Shown in pieces: positions 57,728-64,000 of a DNA stretch of 64,000 bases; position 1 is the first letter of the stretch, and each line of letters begins with the position of its first letter. The stretch covers positions 433,347 to 497,346 of the forward strand of contig NZ_STFF01000001.1 of the NCBI RefSeq assembly GCF_004834005.1. Direction: 5' to 3'. Under the pieces are notes generated by a model. The model did no database searches. It worked only from the letters and a program-made list of their open reading frames with translations, and was not told the DNA's origin. A program made the position numbers and the translations under genes. This stretch comes from Niastella caeni. Its GTDB lineage: Bacteria; Bacteroidota; Bacteroidia; Chitinophagales; Chitinophagaceae.

Positions 57728-58153
57728 GTGACGCAGTACGAAAAGGATTTGTATATTATACCAGCCAGGTTCCGGAAAATGGAGAATCTGCACATTCTGT
57801 TCTGGCTGATAAAAGATATTTGCTGGTGCATGATCTTTAAGGCATTGGGTATAGCCATGATCTTTCCTACGTTGGCCATTGCAATTTTTATTTCCTGGCG
57901 TACCCGGCATATCATGGCCGAGCTCACCCATAATATTGCCATTACCTTATGGATAAGCGCCAACTCCATGTGGATGATCTCCGAGTTTTTCGGTGTAGAT
58001 GAGCAGGTAAAACCGTACTGCCTTATTCCTTTTTCACTGGGGCTGTTAGTGCTTTTCTATTACTACCTTATATACTCTCCTTTACATAAAAAGAAAGAAG
58101 CGGCTACACAGTCGCCTGTCACAGAACAGGTACCGGTAAATAAAGAATCCTGA
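57728..58153 (+). CDS. Conserved-looking small polytopic membrane protein
   Basis: 141 residues from the GTG at 57728, chosen because MTQYEKDLYIIPARFRKMENLHILFWLIKD has the look of a real N-terminus; a TTG at 57722 and an ATG at 57779 are alternatives. About four spans (ALGIAMIFPTLAIAIFISW, LTHNIAITLWISANSMWMIS, CLIPFSLGLLVLFYYYLIY) and a charged C-terminal tail. Unknown family; ends 3 bp from the stop of the convergent membrane-protein gene. Confidence 0.75.
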   Translation: MTQYEKDLYIIPARFRKMENLHILFWLIKDICWCMIFKALGIAMIFPTLAIAIFISWRTRHIMAELTHNIAITLWISANSMWMISEFFGVDEQVKPYCLIPFSLGLLVLFYYYLIYSPLHKKKEAATQSPVTEQVPVNKES

Positions 58154-58156
58154 CTA

Positions 58157-59236
58157 TCAGGAACGCTTAAACGGAATATGACCGCGCGATACTTTCCAGA
58201 TGTAACCATCAATAATGTAGTGCGTAATTTGCGGTAGCGCCAGCAATGGCACCAGTAAGGCCAGCACTTCCTTTGGCGGCTGAAAAGAGAAGGTATAGAA
58301 AATACTAAAGGCGCTTTTATGTTCTTTCCAGATCCACGCGTCCCAAAAGCCTTCTTCCACATAAGCCATCACGATCATACTTAGCAGGAACAGCACAATG
58401 CCGTACCGGGTGAAGAACCGGGAGATCAGTTTGCCGTAGTTACTACTAGTTCCTGCTTCCGTTTTCTTTTTGCCATACACCCATATCAACGCCATATACG
58501 GCACGCCATGCGATACTACATTGAGCAGGGTAAACGCCATATCGCCGTTGTAATAAACAATGCCAAAATACCACGATAAAAAAGTGCCGGCCATCACCAG
58601 GTTCCGCGGAACATTCACCTGCTTTTCCTTCACGATAAACACTACTTCTTTCACCAGGTAGGCGGCAATTACCAATAGATATAATATCGTTGCAATTACC
58701 AGTAACCACTCAGCCCGGAAATAAACAAAATCACCTTCCACAAACCAGTTAAAATTCCGTGGTGCATTCAAATGCCAATATAATATCGGGAAAACAGTAG
58801 CCATATAAATGGCGGTTTGATCAACCCTATAATACCATTTATTAAATAGCTCTTTGCGCGAATAAATACGCATGAACCCATATTGCTGACGAACAAAATG
58901 AAAAACAGCGAGGTAAGCCAACACCCGCCAGAAGACCATATCATCAATGGAATACAATATTACCGCCACCACAAAACCCACTACCGGAATACCGATCAAA
59001 ATATTCTTCTGTTGTTGAAAGGTATCCCTGTCAAAATAAGTACGGTACAAGGTGCTGTACACATGCGCCACATCAATACAAACAATCAAAACGATCCACC
59101 AGAAAACAGGAATGCCCTCCCCTGCCCTGAACAGACCGGGCAATAAGAATACAACCAGCAATGAAACAAACGGCGGCGACAGAATAAACAGCCCGTCGAG
59201 TTTCATTGAATAGATCCACGGTTGCAATTTCTTCAT
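58157..59236 (-). CDS. Polytopic membrane protein, last gene of the polyamine-like operon
   Basis: 359 residues from the ATG at 59236 (MKKLQPWIYSMKLDGLF; the frame extends nine codons further upstream into the gap). About eight to nine spans, with conserved-looking loops HVYSTLYRTYFDRD, FHFVRQQYGFMRIYSRKE and NVVSHGVPYMALIWVYGKKK containing several His residues in or near membranes. Not recognised. It is 71 bp downstream of the amine oxidase gene, probably in the same transcript. Confidence 0.75.
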   Translation of the reverse strand: MKKLQPWIYSMKLDGLFILSPPFVSLLVVFLLPGLFRAGEGIPVFWWIVLIVCIDVAHVYSTLYRTYFDRDTFQQQKNILIGIPVVGFVVAVILYSIDDMVFWRVLAYLAVFHFVRQQYGFMRIYSRKELFNKWYYRVDQTAIYMATVFPILYWHLNAPRNFNWFVEGDFVYFRAEWLLVIATILYLLVIAAYLVKEVVFIVKEKQVNVPRNLVMAGTFLSWYFGIVYYNGDMAFTLLNVVSHGVPYMALIWVYGKKKTEAGTSSNYGKLISRFFTRYGIVLFLLSMIVMAYVEEGFWDAWIWKEHKSAFSIFYTFSFQPPKEVLALLVPLLALPQITHYIIDGYIWKVSRGHIPFKRS

Positions 59237-59307
59237 GGTGATTAGCTTTAGCAGGCTTGTCACGGTTTCTCGCTACAGCGGCACTTCGCCAGGTAACCGC
59301 GGCACGC

Positions 59308-60915
59308 CTACAATGATTTTATAACTGCATCAGCAGCCTGTATGCCCTGGTAAAACCCTTCTTCAAAAATGGAAATCCCGGCCAGATCAGTATGCGCAAA
59401 AAATACCTTGTTGTTGATGGGTTGCCCAATGTCATTACGTACCGTACTATGAACAAAATTCACCGTTGGCTGTATCATGGCATGTCCCCACAACATAACA
59501 TCAATATGTTGAACCGCATCCTGAATATTGCTGTGCGCTCTCTGCAGATCGTGCAGGATCAATTGCGTCCAATCAGTATGTTTCAGAGAAAGCGCGTGCT
59601 TACGTTCAGCGGCGGCATTACTTTTGGTTAACGGCAGGTAATAAGTAAGTACTTTGTCGGGCACGTGTTGCTGCAGCAACTGGTGTGTGGCTTCCACATA
59701 GCCCAACGATTCGCTATCGTACAGAACATTATCCCAGCACAATCCTTCTCCCTGCCGTTCCGCTAATTCTTTCACGGTTATATTGGCCACCATCCAGGGC
59801 GAGTAAGAAAAATGCCGATGGAGCATTGATTGCCGTTCGTTGTTCTTTATTAATCGTTGCGCTACAAATTGCGGTGCTGCTATAATACATTTCCGGGCGG
59901 TGATCTTTTTTAATCGTTTGGCAGGTACATCCAGGTACACCACATCAACACCGGTGCTTGTTTCTTCAACACCTGTTACCAGGCTATTCACTTTAACGTT
60001 TTCTGAATATCCTTTTTGTAATTGCTGCGCCAGCCAGGCATTGCCTTGCGGCCAGGTGATCACATCCTGGTGTTCGGCATTGGCCGCTTTGCCTTTGCGA
60101 CCGGCAAAATAATGGATACCAGCCCAGGCCGATGCTTCATCGTACCGCGTGCCAAAATCATCGCGCGTACAATAATTACAATACCAGTGCAGGTAGTTGG
60201 AAGTATACCCATTCTGCAGCAACCATGCCTTCATGGTTATCTGGTCCAGTTGCACATATTGCGTATCCTTTGACGAATTATTGACCGGAATGGCAAATGC
60301 ATCTTTTCCATCGGTACCTTTTGCATACCGGAACGTTTCCATTTGTTCCAGGAACCGTTTTATCTGTTCTTGCTCTTCATTGGGCACGCCTATATGCGGC
60401 ACCAACCCGGCCTGCCAAACGCCATTTATGTATAGCCGTTCTTCCGGCGCAAAGCAAAGGTGATATTCGTTATATTCAGGTAATCCTGCAGCATTATAAC
60501 CGGTAATTACATTACACTCCTGTAGAAAAGACAGGTATTCGGTAAGATCATTATTGGGAACCGGAATGTAATGTGCGCCCCAGGGATAGTGGCAGATTTT
60601 GTTTTGTCCGCTGGCCGCATTACCCCCAACCTGTTTTTCCAGGTCGAACAATACAAAATTATTGATGCCCTTCTTTCGCAGCCACCGCGCAGCCGATAAG
60701 CCGCTGATACCGCCGCCTGCAATTACGACATCCGTTGAACCGGCATGTTCCGGTGTATCGTTCAACACGCCATCCCGAAGTAAATGCCCAACAGCCGCAG
60801 CGGCGCCAACGATCTCACCCGGTATTTGCTTTGCTGATCGTACAGCACAGCCCGGCAGCAACAAACCCGTTCCGGCCAGTGTAGACAAACTTTGTATAAA
60901 GCGGCGACGATGCAT
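59308..60915 (-). CDS. Tat-exported FAD amine oxidase-like lipoprotein
   Basis: 535 residues from the ATG at 60915, 1 bp past the stop of the spermidine synthase-like gene. N-terminus MHRRRFIQSL is a twin-arginine signal, and LLLPGC (Cys23) makes a lipobox, so the folded flavoprotein is likely exported and lipid-anchored. FAD site VVIAGGGISGLSAARWL (about 63-79) and the C-terminal FFAHTDLAGISIFEEGFYQGIQAA (FAD/substrate lobe) fit the amine oxidase/NAD(P)-binding Rossmann flavoprotein family, which includes polyamine oxidases. The adjacent SpeE-like gene suggests a polyamine or related amine as substrate (inference). Confidence 0.85.
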   Translation of the reverse strand: MHRRRFIQSLSTLAGTGLLLPGCAVRSAKQIPGEIVGAAAAVGHLLRDGVLNDTPEHAGSTDVVIAGGGISGLSAARWLRKKGINNFVLFDLEKQVGGNAASGQNKICHYPWGAHYIPVPNNDLTEYLSFLQECNVITGYNAAGLPEYNEYHLCFAPEERLYINGVWQAGLVPHIGVPNEEQEQIKRFLEQMETFRYAKGTDGKDAFAIPVNNSSKDTQYVQLDQITMKAWLLQNGYTSNYLHWYCNYCTRDDFGTRYDEASAWAGIHYFAGRKGKAANAEHQDVITWPQGNAWLAQQLQKGYSENVKVNSLVTGVEETSTGVDVVYLDVPAKRLKKITARKCIIAAPQFVAQRLIKNNERQSMLHRHFSYSPWMVANITVKELAERQGEGLCWDNVLYDSESLGYVEATHQLLQQHVPDKVLTYYLPLTKSNAAAERKHALSLKHTDWTQLILHDLQRAHSNIQDAVQHIDVMLWGHAMIQPTVNFVHSTVRNDIGQPINNKVFFAHTDLAGISIFEEGFYQGIQAADAVIKSL

Positions 60916-60916
60916 A

Positions 60917-62419
60917 TTATTCAAGGTAAGCGTTCCATTCCTCTTCAAAATAATTTACCAATACCTGGTTGTTCAATTTGTTTACGGCCAGCGGTTGTTT
61001 TGTGCGCATATCCTGCGGGAAGACAAACATTTGCTGTGCAATGTCGGAACTCAGGAATTTTAATCCGGGCAACCAGGATACAGGTACGGTGTACGAAGGA
61101 CGTTTAAATGCCAGGATGTATCCCCACTCACCAAATGAAGGCACCAGGTTATGATAAGGTGCCGTATGAAAGCCAACAGAACGGATGGTTTCATCGATAC
61201 ACCAGAATGATTTAGGCGCCACGTAAGGCGAGGTAGATTGTATAACCGCTACGCCGGAATCGGCTAATGCCTTTTGTAAGAGCCGATAAAACGTATTGGA
61301 GTATAATTTACCTATAGAAAAATTAGAGGGATCTGGAAAATCAATTACAATAAAATCGTATTTAGTTGAATTGTTTTTTAAAAACATAAAGGCATCTTCA
61401 TTCAACACTTTTACTTTGGCATTTTTCAATGAACCCTGATTCAGTTCCATCAAGATGCTGTTCGATGAAAACAATTGCGTCATTTTTTCATCCAGGTCAA
61501 CCAACGTGACCGAAGTAACAGAAGGGTACTTTAGTATTTCGCGAACAGCCAGCCCATCGCCACCGCCTAACACCAGCACCTGGCGGGGTTGTTGTAAAGC
61601 CTGTAACCCGGGATGGATGAGCGCTTCATGGTAACGGTATTCATCGGCCGAACTGAATTGCAGGTTACCATTCAGGAACAACCGCAACTCCCGTTTATTT
61701 TTTGTGAGCACAATTCGTTGATAGGGCGAAGACGTAGCGAAAATAACATGGTCGTTATAGGTAAGCGTTTCAGAATAATTTAAAATGCGCTCCGAAAAAA
61801 CAAACGCCACCAGTTGTGTTATCAGTATTAAAATGGCAGTCGCTTTAACAGCACTGATCCGGCGGATCTCTTTTCCAAATTGCATGGCGAGGAAAAAGCC
61901 AACCAGTACGTTTAGTATCCCAAAAAACAAAGAAGTCCGGATCAATCCCAGGTGAGGCACAAGGAGCAATGGGAAGATGAGCGCTGCCAGTAAAGCGCCA
62001 ATGTAATCAAAAGTAAACACCCGCGATACCAGTTCTTTGAATTCTACCTTGTCTTTCAGGATCCGCATCAGCAATGGTATTTCTAACCCAACCAGTGTAC
62101 CGGTAAAAAATACCAGCGCATATAATATAAGCCTGAAAGAGGAGGCAACCGGAAATAAAATAAATAACAATGGTGCACTGAATCCACCGATCATTCCCAC
62201 CATTAACTCAATTTGAATAAACCAGCGCAACAGGTTCCGGGTAAAATAGCGGGAAAGAAAAGCGCCCACTCCCATGGAGAAAAGGTAAACGCCAATGATG
62301 GTGGAAAACTGGGTAACAGAGTCGCCTAACAGGTAACTCGCCAGCGTACCCGCTACCAGTTCATAGATCAGTCCACAGGTAGCAATCACAAACACCGCCA
62401 GTAACAACAACAATTGCAT
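60917..62419 (-). CDS. Membrane-bound spermidine synthase-like protein
   Basis: 500 residues: N-terminal region of about 6-7 transmembrane helices (1-200), then an aminopropyltransferase (SpeE-like) Rossmann domain with VLVLGGGDGLAVREILKYPSV (SAM-binding), VTLVDLD, and the catalytic-loop equivalent FIVIDFPDPSN. In classical SpeE the corresponding residues read D(S/T)xDP; here FPDP retains the second Asp. Fusion with membrane helices is a known SpeE variant. Putative role in making or modifying a polyamine-like compound at the membrane. ATG 15 bp after DUF350. Confidence 0.9.
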   Translation of the reverse strand: MQLLLLLAVFVIATCGLIYELVAGTLASYLLGDSVTQFSTIIGVYLFSMGVGAFLSRYFTRNLLRWFIQIELMVGMIGGFSAPLLFILFPVASSFRLILYALVFFTGTLVGLEIPLLMRILKDKVEFKELVSRVFTFDYIGALLAALIFPLLLVPHLGLIRTSLFFGILNVLVGFFLAMQFGKEIRRISAVKATAILILITQLVAFVFSERILNYSETLTYNDHVIFATSSPYQRIVLTKNKRELRLFLNGNLQFSSADEYRYHEALIHPGLQALQQPRQVLVLGGGDGLAVREILKYPSVTSVTLVDLDEKMTQLFSSNSILMELNQGSLKNAKVKVLNEDAFMFLKNNSTKYDFIVIDFPDPSNFSIGKLYSNTFYRLLQKALADSGVAVIQSTSPYVAPKSFWCIDETIRSVGFHTAPYHNLVPSFGEWGYILAFKRPSYTVPVSWLPGLKFLSSDIAQQMFVFPQDMRTKQPLAVNKLNNQVLVNYFEEEWNAYLE

Positions 62420-62434
62420 AATGTAGTAGAATGA

Positions 62435-62635
62435 TTAATGAACAGCGGAGGCAATAATGATAGCAATCGAAAGCATAAAGAATCCGGCGACAATAGCCAA
62501 CGCCATGTTCTGCTTTTCCACTACTTCTTTCCATAAGTTATGCCGGGGTGTTAACATTTCGACGATCCAGAACGCAATCACCAAAATGGCGATCCCTAAA
62601 AAGCTGTACAAAATAGAGTTTACTATTGGGTGCAT
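62435..62635 (-). CDS. DUF350 membrane protein
   Basis: 66 residues with two spans (SFLGIAILVIAFWIVEML and MALAIVAGFFMLSIAIIIASAV), the DUF350 unit; most relatives are about twice as long with two units, so this is a half-length version. DUF350 proteins recur with DUF4178 and SpeE-like genes in bacterial envelope-stress (PspA-associated) clusters, as I recall from comparative-genomic work; function unknown. Confidence 0.85.
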   Translation of the reverse strand: MHPIVNSILYSFLGIAILVIAFWIVEMLTPRHNLWKEVVEKQNMALAIVAGFFMLSIAIIIASAVH

Positions 62636-62668
62636 TACAATTGGTTTTGATGATGAATAGTAATTTGA

Positions 62669-62821
62669 TTATTTATGATAGCCAGGCCCGCCAGCATTCC
62701 ACTGTTGCTGGCTGTTGAATGTAAATATCCGGTAGCCCGAATAGTTGGCATACATCATGCCGCCTGCCATCAACAGGGCCCAGATAAAAAACCAGCTTAA
62801 TTTTTTGTACTCTTTAAACAT
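62669..62821 (-). CDS. 50-residue membrane peptide of the operon
   Basis: Frame of 50 codons, MFKEYKKLSWFFIWALLM at the start, one span, then a polar tail NSQQQWNAGGPGYHK. It sits 9 bp downstream of the DUF4178 stop and 33 bp before the DUF350 start on the same strand with no competing frame. Charge and hydrophobicity pattern support a real peptide. Not recognised. Confidence 0.6.
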   Translation of the reverse strand: MFKEYKKLSWFFIWALLMAGGMMYANYSGYRIFTFNSQQQWNAGGPGYHK

Positions 62822-62830
62822 AATGCTTAA

Positions 62831-64000
62831 TTATTGGTGATAAAAAGGACTGTTTTGCCAGCGCCTTCCTTCTCTGATAACTGCAAGGACCAATACGGCC
62901 AATAACGGCAGCAAAGCGAATAAAACGAAAATAAAGAAGTTGCGCCACATGGGTACGTCATAGGTTGCCTTCAATGAAAAGGTTTCAATGTTACCCGGTC
63001 CTTTTGACGGGTCGATCCGCAGAAAATAGTTGCCGGCCGGTATGGCATTCATCAAAACATCTCCACTGCTGCTACCCTCGGTCCAATACTCTCCGCCATC
63101 ATAGCCGCTATACATCTCCACGCCATTTTCCACAGCATATTCGTTTCCGTTATCTGCATTGACCAGAGTAATTGCCGTTTCGAACCAACTATTATTTATT
63201 GGCGCAGAGATATGAAACTCCAAATTTGCCCGCCATTTATCCAGTTTAAATGGGGGCGTTACAATAGGCGGTATCTCCGGGGTACCTGGCAACACGAACA
63301 TATTTTCATAAACTACCTGCTCCCGGTTATATGTTATGGAGAACAGGAATAACAACAAAAAAACAAGCAATATTCCCGCCCCGCCCCGTAAAAGCAGACT
63401 TAAACCCACCATCCCAGGTGCAGGCTGAACAGCACCCACGCCCACTTTGAATGGCAGGCTAATGTCTTTTCCAAATGCCGCATACAATTCACTCCTTGAA
63501 ATATGCTTTCCCTGAAACCAGCACAAGCCGCTGTCATGTAATTCGCGCGCCCAGATTTCAGGTGGCGCAATCCATTCTTTGCAATTCGGTTTTTTATTAT
63601 CAAATACATTCCCGGGAAATTCGCCGCGGCTATCTACAACAGAATACCGGTATTGATTATACAGCTTGAAAACTTTACCATCATAGTCAAACTGCATTGT
63701 TTTGTTGTTTGTGATTACAGGCGCATGCCCTGTTTCCTGCAGAAAAATCCAATGGCCGTTGAATTCAGATAAATACGCATAGCCCTGGATGGGATTAAAC
63801 AAGGTATATTCGCGCCATTTGTACGACTCATCGTCTTCCTTTTCCATAAACCCAACTACCTGGTATTGAATTCCCCTGATAACACCTGTTGCATGCAATG
63901 GAATGGCTGGCGATTTATTTAATCCTATTCTGCGTTTAAACTTCCTTTCCCCGTTTTCAAACGTATAAGAAGCGCCACAGCTGGTACAGGTATATGAATT
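62831..64000 (-). CDS. DUF4178 domain-containing membrane protein, 5' end outside the window
   Basis: Open to the right edge, so the N-terminus is missing (390 codons seen). The visible part begins with a zinc-ribbon-like CTSCGASYTF (first residues in frame at the edge), a DUF4178-like region (YQVVGFMEKEDDESYKWREYTLFNPIQGYAYLSEFNGHW), a membrane span near the middle (GAGILLVFLLLFLFSITY), a beta-sandwich-like region and a C-terminal span (IFVLFALLPLLAVLVLAVI). DUF4178 goes with DUF350 and SpeE-like genes; role unknown. First visible gene of the operon. Confidence 0.85.
   Translation of the reverse strand, partial: NSYTCTSCGASYTFENGERKFKRRIGLNKSPAIPLHATGVIRGIQYQVVGFMEKEDDESYKWREYTLFNPIQGYAYLSEFNGHWIFLQETGHAPVITNNKTMQFDYDGKVFKLYNQYRYSVVDSRGEFPGNVFDNKKPNCKEWIAPPEIWARELHDSGLCWFQGKHISRSELYAAFGKDISLPFKVGVGAVQPAPGMVGLSLLLRGGAGILLVFLLLFLFSITYNREQVVYENMFVLPGTPEIPPIVTPPFKLDKWRANLEFHISAPINNSWFETAITLVNADNGNEYAVENGVEMYSGYDGGEYWTEGSSSGDVLMNAIPAGNYFLRIDPSKGPGNIETFSLKATYDVPMWRNFFIFVLFALLPLLAVLVLAVIREGRRWQNSPFYHQ

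Overview
The window looks like a chromosomal segment of a Bacteroidota bacterium, most likely Chitinophagaceae (Niastella/Chitinophaga-like; the genus is a guess). Grounds: two SusC/SusD pairs, outer-membrane lipoproteins, a PorV-like/HhH pair, a TPR-PD40-OmpA protein, DUF4476, DUF3467 and DUF1735 families, an isolated sucD, and promoters of the Bacteroidetes type (TAnnTTTG with TTG/TTTG 19 bp upstream). No tRNA, rRNA, CRISPR array, phage or transposase gene was seen.

Layout. 1-2.2 kb: prs (cut by the left edge), a small membrane ORF, radC and a DUF3467 gene. 2.3-13 kb (minus): two tandem SusC/SusD modules, SusC-SusD-DUF1735 lipoprotein closed by a terminator, then a second SusC-SusD; both susC leaders carry the same upstream motif. 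13.4-16.3 kb (minus): PorV-like protein translationally overlapped with an HhH-domain protein. 16.4-25.6 kb (plus): folD, queE, a PorE-like OmpA protein, dprA and secA, separated by repeat-filled gaps. 26-33 kb: ICMT-like methyltransferase (plus), then DUF1080 lipoprotein, cytochrome c lipoprotein and two amidohydrolase-like proteins (minus). 33-35.7 kb (plus): deoC, SPOR protein, M20D peptidase. 35.7-40.5 kb (minus): seven-gene ABC transporter operon with its own YtrA-type GntR regulator, a consensus promoter and an overlapping perfect palindromic operator. 40.7-42.3 kb: beta-helix lipoprotein. 42.3-43.6 kb: gene-free block with 21-bp inverted repeat arrays, a strict 12 x 20-bp array and a 17-bp hairpin before maeB. 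43.6-49.1 kb (plus): maeB, mlaE, mlaF, sucD. 49.2-56.4 kb: DUF4476 protein and a 2043-residue alpha-2-macroglobulin. 56.6-58.2 kb (plus): FAD oxidoreductase and a membrane protein. 58.2-64 kb (minus): compact operon of DUF4178 protein (cut by the right edge), a 50-residue membrane peptide, DUF350 protein, membrane-bound spermidine synthase-like protein, Tat-exported FAD amine oxidase lipoprotein and a polytopic membrane protein.

The most distinctive material is (i) the repeat block at 42.4-43.6 kb, (ii) the polyamine-like DUF4178/DUF350/SpeE/amine-oxidase operon, (iii) the shared susC leader motif, (iv) the self-regulated YtrA-type ABC operon, and (v) low-complexity stuttering repeats, often in inverted pairs, in most intergenic gaps, with related palindromic inserts inside the alpha-2-macroglobulin gene.
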